11,285 bases of DNA from Pseudomonadota bacterium (GCA_023416415.1 JAEZHR010000036.1:1-11285); one strand, 5' to 3'; counted from the first letter of the stretch, positions 1 through 5,464 are shown. Program-made: numbers and translations. Notes: generated by a model from the sequence alone, not told the origin.

Positions 1-42
1 TAAGTCTATCACGGCGGGCCTGCCGGTCTGCTGAAGCGGCGC

Positions 43-312
43 TTAAGGCGTGCGCTGCGATCTGCGAGATTGCTGCTCCGGGTCGCTAATGGCGATCGGA
101 TCGCTGGCCGGGAAAGTCATGTCGACAGCATCGTCGAGCTGCTCTTCGGTGCGTTCATCCTCGTCGGCCGAGGCGATCTTGCGCTCCCTGATGTCCCTCG
201 CTGATGCATCGTCGGAATCGACGTCCTTGGGCGTCACCGAGGGGGAATCGATTCCCGGCGAGGAGGCTTTCCACTTCCGTTCGTCTTCAGGCAAAGTCTT
301 TCGAGTAGTCAT
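43..312 (-). CDS. Small acidic protein with C-terminal FPASDP motif
   Basis: Predicted 89-residue soluble, highly charged protein with no signal peptide, membrane segment or cysteine. The start at 312 is chosen because a GGAGGA ribosome site lies 4 bases upstream; a longer version from 348 would put that site inside the coding sequence. The first two thirds are rich in Lys, Arg, Asp, Glu and Ser and look disordered. Near the C-terminus is DDAVDMTFPASDPIAI. The core (D/E)xFPASDP is a recurring motif in short, uncharacterised, often stress-associated proteobacterial proteins; its biochemical role is unknown to me. It is divergent from the ene-reductase gene, 112 bases away. Confidence is good that it is a real gene and low on function. 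Confidence 0.75.
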   Translation of the reverse strand: MTTRKTLPEDERKWKASSPGIDSPSVTPKDVDSDDASARDIRERKIASADEDERTEEQLDDAVDMTFPASDPIAISDPEQQSRRSQRTP

Positions 313-424
313 GATGTCCTCCGTGAGCGTATGCGGATTGGACGCCACGCGCGACGCAAGGTTTCCCCCGGCACGAATAACGCAAAAATGTTTAAATCAA
401 ACGGGTCCAACTTCCGCCTGCGTC

Positions 425-1531
425 ATGAATACACTGTTTGCTCCGATTTCCCTCGGCTCGCTCGAACTGAAGAACCGCATCGCCATCGCGCCGATGTGCC
501 AGTACTCGGCGCAAGATGGCGCGGCGACCGATTGGCACCTGATCCACCTCGGCCACCTCGCTCTGTCCGGTGCCGGCATTCTGTTCCTGGAAGCGACCGC
601 GGTCGAGCCCGAAGGCCGCATCTCGCCAGACGACCTCGGCCTGTGGTCGGACCACACAGAACAGGCGCTGGCGCACGTGCTCGAAAGCGTGCGCAAGCAT
701 TCGCGCATGCCGATCGCGGTGCAGCTTGCGCATGCCGGACGCAAGGCTTCGACCCGGGTGCCGTGGCAGGGCGGAAAGCAGATTTCTTCCAGCGCCGGCG
801 GCTGGCGCACGGTCGCGCCGTCCGCTGAGCCCTATCTCGAAGGTGATGAAACGCCTCTGGCGCTGGATGCGGCCGGCCTCGCGCGTGTGCGCGATGCTTT
901 CGCTGCCGCTGCGCGTCGCGCCGACCGCCTCGGCCTCGACGCCATCGAAGTCCACGCCGCGCACGGCTACCTGCTGCATCAGTTTCTCTCGCCCTTGTCG
1001 AATCGACGGCAGGATGACTACGGCGGCTCGCTGGAAAATCGCATGCGCTTTCCTCTCGAAGTATTCGATGCCGTGCGCGCCAGCTTCGACATGAACAAGC
1101 CGGTCGGCATCCGGATTTCGGCCACCGACTGGGTCGATGGCGGATGGGATCTGCAACAGAGCATTCAGTTGGCGCACGAACTGAAAAAGCGCGGCTGCGA
1201 TTTCATCGACGTTTCCAGCGGCGGCATGTCGCCGGCGCAGAAGATCGCGCTCGGTCCCGGCTATCAGGTGCCGTTCGCACAACGCATCCGTGAAGAAGTG
1301 CGGATGCCGACGATTGCCGTCGGTCTGATCACCGAAGCGAAGCAGGCCGAAGACATCATCGCCTCCGGCCAGGCCGACATGGTCGCGCTGGCGCGCGGGA
1401 TGCTCTACAACCCGCGCTGGCCGTGGCATGCCGCCGCACAGCTTGGTGCACAGGTAGATGCGCCGCCGCAGTACTGGCGCTCGCCGCCGCATGGCGTGAA
1501 GGACTTGTTCTTGACGGATGGCCGGGGCTGA
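425..1531 (+). CDS. namA: Old Yellow Enzyme family NADPH:flavin oxidoreductase (YqjM/XenA class)
   Basis: A 368-residue FMN-dependent ene-reductase, expected to reduce activated C=C bonds (enones, some nitro-compounds or quinones) with NAD(P)H in the cytosol. It is a TIM barrel of full family length. Visible hallmarks of the thermophilic-like YqjM/XenA class are PMCQY with Cys25 and Tyr27 near the flavin; HAGRKAS at 103-109; the substrate-binding pair His177/His180 with Tyr182 in EVHAAHGYL; the DDYGGSLENRMRF block around 197-209; GIRIS with Arg230; and ALARGMLYNPRWPW near 321-334. The start at 425 is set by the conserved N-terminus (MNTLFAPISLGSLELKNR). The frame stays open upstream, but that stretch lies opposite the neighbouring gene and is not OYE-like. 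No good ribosome site precedes the start. The exact substrate cannot be told, and the symbol is by class only. Confidence 0.95.
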   Translation: MNTLFAPISLGSLELKNRIAIAPMCQYSAQDGAATDWHLIHLGHLALSGAGILFLEATAVEPEGRISPDDLGLWSDHTEQALAHVLESVRKHSRMPIAVQLAHAGRKASTRVPWQGGKQISSSAGGWRTVAPSAEPYLEGDETPLALDAAGLARVRDAFAAAARRADRLGLDAIEVHAAHGYLLHQFLSPLSNRRQDDYGGSLENRMRFPLEVFDAVRASFDMNKPVGIRISATDWVDGGWDLQQSIQLAHELKKRGCDFIDVSSGGMSPAQKIALGPGYQVPFAQRIREEVRMPTIAVGLITEAKQAEDIIASGQADMVALARGMLYNPRWPWHAAAQLGAQVDAPPQYWRSPPHGVKDLFLTDGRG

Positions 1532-1546
1532 AAACTGGCGGCGCCG

Positions 1547-1561
1547 GCTTGCGCGGCAAGC
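1547..1561. terminator. Possible small hairpin between convergent genes
   Basis: GCTTGC-GCG-GCAAGC forms a perfect 6-bp stem with a 3-base loop in the 55-base gap between two convergent stop codons. There is no T-tract on either side, so it is not a canonical intrinsic terminator; it may only help protect 3' ends. Low confidence. Confidence 0.25.
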
Positions 1562-1586
1562 GTTCCGGAGATCCCCGCAGCGCCAT

Positions 1587-2240
1587 TCACGCCTCGATCG
1601 TCACCTCGACGCAGCTCAAGCGCCCGGGCTCGGCTGCGGCGTCCGCCTCCTCGCGTGTCGCATGCTGGGTAATGCGGAACTTGCCCGTATCCTCCCGTCC
1701 TTCGTAGATGTTCAGGTGCAGCGAGCGCGGCTGCGGCACGTTCTCCAGAAAGCGCGGACCGTTCTCGCACAAGCGTCCGTCCAGCGTGAAAACGCTGACC
1801 ACGTCGTTGTTGCCGATATAGGCGTGCACCTTGTAGATCGGATGGCGCGCACGCGTGGTGACGATTTCCACCGGCTGCTTGCTGGTGACGGTGCGCACCG
1901 GCTTGCTGTAGTCGATCGGCGCAGGCGTGGCTTCCCTGGCTGCCTTGCGCGTCGTGTAGCGCGGTGCGTCGAAGGCCTTGTTGCGACGCAGCCGCTCGGG
2001 CGGCGGGCGGACCTCCTGTACGCGCAGCGACGGCTCCGGCACGGCCTGCGACAGGACCGTTTCTGCCGCACTGCGGCGCGGCGACCGGGAAAAGGTGCGG
2101 GGCCGGACGTTGAAAGTGACTTCGTAGTTGTAGAGTTGCTCATCGGTCATGTCCGGAAATGGCGCCGGATGTCCGCCGTCGATCGTGCGATAAGCCGGTT
2201 CGGCTTCACGCCGATCGAGAATGCCTCCCAGAAAACTCAT
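1587..2240 (-). CDS. Unrecognised 217-residue soluble protein
   Basis: I do not recognise this family. The start at 2240 is supported by AGAGGGGG 3 bases upstream of ATG. The protein has no signal peptide or membrane segment. Residues 1-45 include a conserved-looking DGGHPAPFPDM/EQLYNYEV block. Residues 46-110 are basic, Pro/Arg-rich and probably disordered. Residues 110-217 look like a compact beta-rich domain (IYKVHAYIGNNDVVSVF, SLHLNIYEG, CVEVTIEA) with two cysteines at 158 and 210. Composition and codon use match the neighbours, and the charge pattern argues for a real protein. It lies downstream of the Crp/Fnr regulator on the same strand after a 148-base gap, so co-transcription is possible but not shown. 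Confidence 0.7.
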   Translation of the reverse strand: MSFLGGILDRREAEPAYRTIDGGHPAPFPDMTDEQLYNYEVTFNVRPRTFSRSPRRSAAETVLSQAVPEPSLRVQEVRPPPERLRRNKAFDAPRYTTRKAAREATPAPIDYSKPVRTVTSKQPVEIVTTRARHPIYKVHAYIGNNDVVSVFTLDGRLCENGPRFLENVPQPRSLHLNIYEGREDTGKFRITQHATREEADAAAEPGRLSCVEVTIEA

Positions 2241-2263
2241 GCGCCCCCTCTCGAATCAAATCC

Positions 2264-2286
2264 GTGCGCGATCTCGTGCCGCGCAC
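2264..2286. repeat. Inverted repeat upstream of the 217-residue protein gene
   Basis: GTGCGCG (2264-2270) and CGCGCAC (2280-2286) are perfect 7-bp arms around a 9-base spacer, 24 bases before the start codon at 2240 and about 100 bases after the regulator's stop. On the minus strand only a short ATTTGATT follows, so it is at best a weak terminator for the regulator gene. It could also be a leader hairpin. Chance occurrence in GC-rich DNA is possible. Confidence 0.3.
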
Positions 2287-2388
2287 ACCGGCCTTTGACC
2301 GGAAAGAATGCGCCGTATTGCGGACTTCGCACCTGCGATTGCTTTTGCTCACACGCGTTGCCGAAACAGGCGCGCGTTCGCAGGTAAC

Positions 2389-3003
2389 TCATTCAGTGGT
2401 CTCCAGAAGCACCAGGCTCCGCCCCTCGCGCCGGAGCCGGCCGGATCGCTCAAGCGTGTTCAGCGCCCGGTACAGCGCCTCGTGGGTCAGGCCGAGCTCC
2501 TGCGCGAACTGCTTGAGCGTATCGTCCAGACGCCAGCTTCCGTCAGCGATGCAGCGCAGGCGCAAGGCCTGAATGACACGCTCGGGCGCGGAACGAATCT
2601 GTCTCAGCTCCACCCGGGCCCGCATGTCCTGCACGCGATGCGCAAGTTCAGCGGCAAAGCACCACAGTGCGTCCGGGTCCTCCTTAAGGCGCGCTGCCAG
2701 CTCCCGCTTCGGGTAGAGCAGCAATTCGCTGTCGCACCAGGCAATCGCATCGCAGTGATAGCGCGGAGAAAAGAGCGATGCTTCGGCAAACAGCTCCCCG
2801 GGCCGGGCCGTGTGCATGGTCACCTGTGCCCCGCTGGCGGTAGTACGCAACAGGCGGATGCGCCCGCGTGTCAGGCGAAAGACGCCGATGGCGGGATCGC
2901 CCTGGCGAAACAGCGCCGCCCCCGCCCGCACCGACCGCGTGTGCGGTGCCACACCGGCAAACAGTGCATCGGCTGGGCTGGCAGGAGCATTGGTCTTGTC
3001 CAT
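2389..3003 (-). CDS. Crp/Fnr-family transcriptional regulator
   Basis: A 204-residue regulator with a cyclic-nucleotide-binding-like sensor barrel (about 12-125, including the RAGAALFRQGDPAIGVF and RPGELFAEASLF strands), a dimerisation helix (about 110-140) and a C-terminal winged helix-turn-helix (about 160-195). The recognition helix reads LTHEALYRAL. Aligned with E. coli FNR (LTVETISRLL), Glu175 and Arg179 match FNR Glu209 and Arg213, while FNR Ser212 is replaced by Tyr178, so a TGA-core site is expected with altered specificity at the outer base. Cysteines are at 84, 90, 115 and 151; there is no N-terminal FNR iron-sulphur cluster in this form. Its setting among copper genes and divergent from a His-rich secreted protein suggests metal or redox sensing (inference). 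The start at 3003 is the last triplet of a 20-bp palindrome and has no clear ribosome site. A start at 3060 would add 19 residues. Confidence 0.92.
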   Translation of the reverse strand: MDKTNAPASPADALFAGVAPHTRSVRAGAALFRQGDPAIGVFRLTRGRIRLLRTTASGAQVTMHTARPGELFAEASLFSPRYHCDAIAWCDSELLLYPKRELAARLKEDPDALWCFAAELAHRVQDMRARVELRQIRSAPERVIQALRLRCIADGSWRLDDTLKQFAQELGLTHEALYRALNTLERSGRLRREGRSLVLLETTE

Positions 3004-3072
3004 ATGATTGCAATCATATGCAGGGCAGCCGACAGCGGCAACAATCGGCACCCCGATCATCCGGAGAATTCG
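3001..3072 (+). promoter_or_regulatory. Palindromic Crp/Fnr-type operator and probable class II promoter
   Basis: Bases 3001-3020 form a perfect 20-bp palindrome with core ATGAT-TGCA-ATCAT, the same half-site spacing as the FNR box TTGAT-N4-ATCAA with only the outermost base pair changed. Its centre is 3010.5. The hexamer AACAAT at 3040-3045 matches 4 of 6 positions of a sigma70 -10 element. If it is used, transcription starts near 3052 and the palindrome is centred at -41.5, the classical class II activator position. A GGAG ribosome site (3063-3066) then sits 6 bases before the ATG at 3073. The palindrome also covers the start codon of the divergent regulator gene, which would allow autoregulation. 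The sequence is seen; its function is inferred. Confidence 0.7.
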
Positions 3073-3651
3073 ATGAGAAAGCACTTGCTATCAATGCTGT
3101 TCATCATGGCAACGGGCACACCCGCCCTCGCCCAGCATGCCCAACATGGACCACACGCTCAAGGTCACCACAGCCCCCACGGCCAGCATGGCCAACACGG
3201 CACATCGCACCATTCCCCCTACGGCGGCATGCAAGCGCGTGAGATCAAGGCCTTTTCGGCGCAACAGATTGCCGACCTGAAAGCCGGCAAGGGCATGGGA
3301 TTTGCCATCCCGGCCGAACTGAACGGTTATCCGGGTCCGGCCCACGTGCTGGAACTCGCCGAGCCGCTTGGCCTGAGCGAAGAGCAGAAGCGCGTCACTG
3401 AAAAGCTGTTTGCCCGGATGCAGGATGAAGCGAAGGCGCTGGGTGAGCAGTGGGTTGCGGCCGAGCGCGCCCTCGATCAGCTGTTCAGCGCGCGCAAGGC
3501 GGATGTGACGTCGGTGCAGGCCGCCAGTGCAGCGGCTGCACAGGCTCAGGGTGCGCTGCGCGCCGCGCATCTGCGCTACCACCTGGAGATGATCAGGGTG
3601 CTCGACGCCGCACAGGTCGCCCGCTACCAGGAATTGCGCGGCTACCGCTGA
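3073..3651 (+). CDS. Secreted His-rich Spy/CnrR-like (LTXXQ-type) periplasmic metal-binding protein
   Basis: A 192-residue protein with a signal peptide (MRKHLLSMLF to TPALA, predicted cleavage after Ala20). Next comes a His-rich segment (residues 21-50) carrying ten histidines in HxxH, HH and QHG patterns, a plausible Cu, Ni or Zn ligand cluster. After a linker (YGGMQAREIKAFS) and a conserved-looking GMGFAIPAELNGYPGP block, residues about 88-192 form a helical domain with LGLSEEQ and LDAAQVARYQELRGY, typical of the Spy/CpxP/CnrR heavy-metal-sensor superfamily. The start at 3073 has GGAG 6 bases upstream and begins the signal peptide; open frame further upstream is antisense to the regulator. 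It is probably a periplasmic copper buffer or holdase. It could instead be a sensor subunit, but no anti-sigma or RND genes are adjacent. Confidence 0.85.
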   Translation: MRKHLLSMLFIMATGTPALAQHAQHGPHAQGHHSPHGQHGQHGTSHHSPYGGMQAREIKAFSAQQIADLKAGKGMGFAIPAELNGYPGPAHVLELAEPLGLSEEQKRVTEKLFARMQDEAKALGEQWVAAERALDQLFSARKADVTSVQAASAAAAQAQGALRAAHLRYHLEMIRVLDAAQVARYQELRGYR

Positions 3652-3667
3652 TCAATCCTGCCGCACG

Positions 3668-3868
3668 TTAAGCGCGAACGGTTGCCGGATAACCGGCTGC
3701 GTCCATGGCCGTCGCAATACGCTTTGGATCGACGCCGGTCTCGATGCGTACCGTCCTCGCCGCCAGATTGATGTCGACCTTCGCCGCGGCGTCGACGGAC
3801 TGCACGACCTGCGTCACATGGCGGGCGCAGCCGCCGCAGGTCATGTTGGGCACGTTCAGTTCAAGCAT
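3668..3868 (-). CDS. copZ: HMA-domain copper chaperone (CopZ type)
   Basis: A 66-residue single heavy-metal-associated domain with the ferredoxin-like beta-alpha-beta-beta-alpha-beta pattern. The metal-binding loop is NMTCGGC with Cys11 and Cys14; GYPATV near the C-terminus is the usual final strand region. It is full length for a CopZ-type cytosolic Cu(I) chaperone, normally passing copper to a P1B ATPase or a regulator; no such ATPase is in the window. A mercury chaperone (MerP) is unlikely because there is no signal peptide and the neighbours are copper genes. It is convergent with the His-rich gene (16-base gap) and is preceded by a CueR/HmrR-type promoter, so copper induction is likely. 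Ribosome site weak. Confidence 0.92.
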   Translation of the reverse strand: MLELNVPNMTCGGCARHVTQVVQSVDAAAKVDINLAARTVRIETGVDPKRIATAMDAAGYPATVRA

Positions 3869-3900
3869 GATGAAAACTCGCAGAAGTTAAGGGAGCCGCT

Positions 3901-3931
3901 ACGCTGAGCCTTGCCACTGTGGGAAGGTCAA
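3901..3931 (-). promoter_or_regulatory. CueR/HmrR-type (MerR-family) copper promoter for copZ
   Basis: On the minus strand, TTGACC (-35, 3931-3926) is followed by a 19-base spacer and CAGCGT (-10, 3906-3901). The long 19-base spacing is the signature of MerR-family activated promoters. The spacer region carries the dyad CCTTCCCAC-A-GTGGCAAGG, where 8 of 9 pairs are complementary, closely resembling proteobacterial CueR/HmrR sites (CCTTsCC...GGsAAGG). Predicted transcription start is near 3894, about 26 bases before copZ. The -10 is weak, as expected for an activator-dependent promoter. No MerR-family gene is present here. Confidence 0.75.
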
Positions 3932-3966
3932 GCACCGGATTCGCGCAGCCGCGCTCCGAATCGCGA

Positions 3967-3980
3967 TTGAGGCGGATCAA
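3967..3980. promoter_or_regulatory. Fnr-like box upstream of the Csp copper-storage gene
   Basis: TTGAG-GCGG-ATCAA matches 9 of the 10 defined positions of the FNR consensus TTGAT-N4-ATCAA and shares the TGA-N6-TCA core with the palindrome at 3001-3020. Its centre is 76 bases upstream of the Csp start codon. No convincing -10 element lies at the class II distance, so the site may work from another position, or be chance. The local Crp/Fnr protein is the obvious candidate to bind it. Confidence 0.4.
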
Positions 3981-4049
3981 GCCGACTGGCCCGCGCCAGA
4001 ACTGCGCATGGCATGCCCTGCCGAACCGACATTTCTGATCGGAGGCCCT

Positions 4050-4427
4050 ATGGCGCACCAAGAGTTCAAATCATGCCTCGACGCCTGCTACGCTTGTGCG
4101 GCCATCTGCGACCACTGCGCGGCCGCCTGCCTGCAGGAACCCGATCCGAAAGCGATGGTGCGTTGTATTGCGCTGGACATCGACTGCGCTGCGATGTGTC
4201 GCCTGGCCGCCGGCTCCATGGCGCGCGGCAGCGAACTGGCGACGCGCATTTGCGCCTTGTGCGCGGACGTGTGCGATGCCTGCGCAGACGAGTGCGCAAA
4301 GCATCCGATGGCGCACTGTCAGGAATGCGCGCAGGCCTGCAGGCACTGCGCGGAGGAATGCCGACGCACGGCAGGCGCGGCCGGCGGCCAGAGCCAGGGC
4401 ATCCGCGACGGGGTGCCGGCGATGTGA
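4050..4427 (+). CDS. csp3: Four-helix-bundle copper-storage protein (Csp, DUF326)
   Basis: A 125-residue cytosolic protein with 19 cysteines (9, 13, 16, 20, 23, 27, 39, 46, 50, 68, 71, 75, 78, 82, 90, 93, 97, 100, 104), mostly in CxxxC and CxxC steps that place thiols inside a four-helix bundle. This is the signature of the Csp/DUF326 family, whose members bind many Cu(I) ions along the bundle core. There is no Tat or Sec signal, so it fits the cytosolic Csp3 type and not exported Csp1. The start at 4050 follows GGAGG (4041-4045) and gives MAHQEFKSC; an in-frame ATG at 4008 would add 14 unlike residues before the ribosome site. Inferred role: cytosolic copper sequestration. It is divergent from copZ and convergent with the DsbD alpha gene. 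Confidence 0.93.
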   Translation: MAHQEFKSCLDACYACAAICDHCAAACLQEPDPKAMVRCIALDIDCAAMCRLAAGSMARGSELATRICALCADVCDACADECAKHPMAHCQECAQACRHCAEECRRTAGAAGGQSQGIRDGVPAM

Positions 4428-4456
4428 GGCCGGCGCTGATGTGACGTAGTGCAGGG

Positions 4457-4960
4457 CTAGCGCACGGCCGGAAGCGCGACCTTCAATACCTTTTCTTGCG
4501 GCGGATAGCACACGCCGGTCTTTTCATGGCAGCCCTGATAGGAGGCAAGTACCGTCACGGTTCGCGCTTCGGCAGTTCGCTGCAGGCGAATTTCCGCTTC
4601 AATCGGCGCGTTATAGGTTTCAGTGGTGCCGAAGGTCGGATCCTGCTTCACGGTTCCGCGCGGGAGCGCTACCGAGCGGATGGACGCACCCGCCGCGTCC
4701 TGAAGCACGAACTTGATGCGGTCGCGGTACAGGTAGTAACCAGGCGCAGGCGTCAGTTCCGCTCGCAGCACAGACGAGGAATCCGCGTGCAACTTCACGC
4801 CGAAAGCGCGCTCCGGGTCCAGCAACTCATCCTGCGCCGACGATCCGAGCAACTCTTGCAGCCGCTGGGCGATGGCAGATCTGGATGCAGGTTCTGCCAT
4901 GGCGAGCGGCACGGTCAGCATAAGGGCCAGCGCAAGCGGAACCGATTTCGGAATATGCAT
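4457..4960 (-). CDS. Stand-alone periplasmic DsbD alpha-like domain (thiol-disulfide protein)
   Basis: A 167-residue exported protein: signal peptide 1-22 (hydrophobic LALALMLTVPLAMA), a short helix, then an immunoglobulin-like DsbD N-terminal domain. Diagnostic blocks are LDPERAFGV (48-55), PGYYLYRDRIKF (73-84), the cap-loop-like DPTFGTTETY (107-116) and YQGCHEKTGVCYPP (141-154) with Cys144 and Cys151. E. coli DsbD alpha has Cys103/Cys109 with five residues between; here there are six. Full DsbD also has a membrane domain and a thioredoxin domain, both absent. The protein therefore probably receives electrons from a DsbD/CcdA/ScsB-type membrane partner elsewhere, possibly to reduce CopG or other copper-site cysteines (inference). 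Start: GTG at 4966 and ATGs at 4963 and 4960 are stacked; AAGGAG at 4971-4966 best fits the ATG at 4960. Confidence 0.88.
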   Translation of the reverse strand: MHIPKSVPLALALMLTVPLAMAEPASRSAIAQRLQELLGSSAQDELLDPERAFGVKLHADSSSVLRAELTPAPGYYLYRDRIKFVLQDAAGASIRSVALPRGTVKQDPTFGTTETYNAPIEAEIRLQRTAEARTVTVLASYQGCHEKTGVCYPPQEKVLKVALPAVR

Positions 4961-4980
4961 CATCACTCCTTCCGGGTTGC

Positions 4981-5001
4981 AGCCGGTCAGGTTGACCGGC
5001 T
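4981..5001 (-). repeat. Perfect intercistronic inverted repeat between copG and the DsbD alpha gene
   Basis: AGCCGGTCA and TGACCGGCT are perfect 9-bp arms around a 3-base loop, inside the 48-base gap between the copG stop and the downstream start. No T-tract follows on the minus strand, so full intrinsic termination is unlikely. A stable intercistronic hairpin of this kind can protect the upstream message or lower downstream expression. It ends about 10 bases before the AAGGAG ribosome site. Confidence 0.6.
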
Positions 5002-5008
5002 ACCACTA

Positions 5009-5464
5009 CTACTGCGCGCCATAGTGGCGCCAGACCTTGTGCCTGCCGTTGCCTTGCATCAGGACCACGTCATAGCTGTCAGCGGCATGCCCGGGCATTT
5101 CCATGCCGGGTGAGCCGACTGGCATGCCCGGCACTGCCAGCCCCGTGGCCTTCGGCTTTTCCGCGAGCAGACGTTTGATGTCGGCAGCGGGCACGTGGCC
5201 TTCGAGTGCGTAACCCTGCACCGTGGCGGTATGGCAGGAACCGAGTTCATGCGGAACGCCGAACTTCTGGCGGTAATCGGCGGTACTGGCAACGTTGTGC
5301 GCATGCACCGTAAAACCGGACTGTTCAAGGTGCTTGATCCAGGCCGTGCAGCAGCCACAGGTGGCGCTCTTGTAAACCTCGATCACCGGCGCTTCAGCCG
5401 CCGCGCCGAGATGGACTGCCAGCACTGCGGCGGCGATGCCGGCCTGAAGAATGCGAAATTTCAT
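5009..5464 (-). CDS. copG: Periplasmic copper-resistance protein CopG (DUF411)
   Basis: A 151-residue protein with a signal peptide (1-24, ending LGAAAEA) and a thioredoxin-like DUF411 fold. The characteristic CGCC motif is at 36-39 (YKSATCGCCTAW), with SCHTA (Cys77) and a C-terminal Met-rich loop PGMPVGSPGMEMPG (112-125). Pseudomonas CopG, of the same family, binds a multinuclear copper cluster through its CxCC motif and is thought to shuttle or oxidise copper in the periplasm. The start at 5464 is set by AGGAA 6 bases upstream and by the signal peptide; an open frame continuing to 5650 runs through a promoter and a terminator and is rejected. It is the first gene of a probable two-gene unit with the DsbD alpha protein and has a CueR-type promoter. 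Confidence 0.92.
   Translation of the reverse strand: MKFRILQAGIAAAVLAVHLGAAAEAPVIEVYKSATCGCCTAWIKHLEQSGFTVHAHNVASTADYRQKFGVPHELGSCHTATVQGYALEGHVPAADIKRLLAEKPKATGLAVPGMPVGSPGMEMPGHAADSYDVVLMQGNGRHKVWRHYGAQ

Noticed and set aside
50..424. N-terminal extension of the ene-reductase frame
   Set aside because: The extension is antisense to the FPASDP gene and unlike OYE proteins; the family N-terminus begins at 425.
392..1492. 366-residue open frame on the minus strand opposite the ene-reductase gene
   Set aside because: Antisense of a clear OYE gene; composition is that of a reverse-complement shadow.
2308..3072. Upstream extension of the His-rich protein frame
   Set aside because: It is antisense to the Crp/Fnr gene; the signal peptide and ribosome site define the start at 3073.
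3141..3222. CAC/CAT-rich repetitive DNA as a possible repeat array
   Set aside because: It is the coding sequence of the His-rich segment, with irregular spacing and no unit conserved at the DNA level; not CRISPR.
4428..4475. Imperfect GGCCGGCGCT...AGCGCACGGCC hairpin between the Csp and DsbD alpha genes
   Set aside because: One bulge, a long loop, no T-tract, and overlap with coding sequence; too weak to call a terminator.
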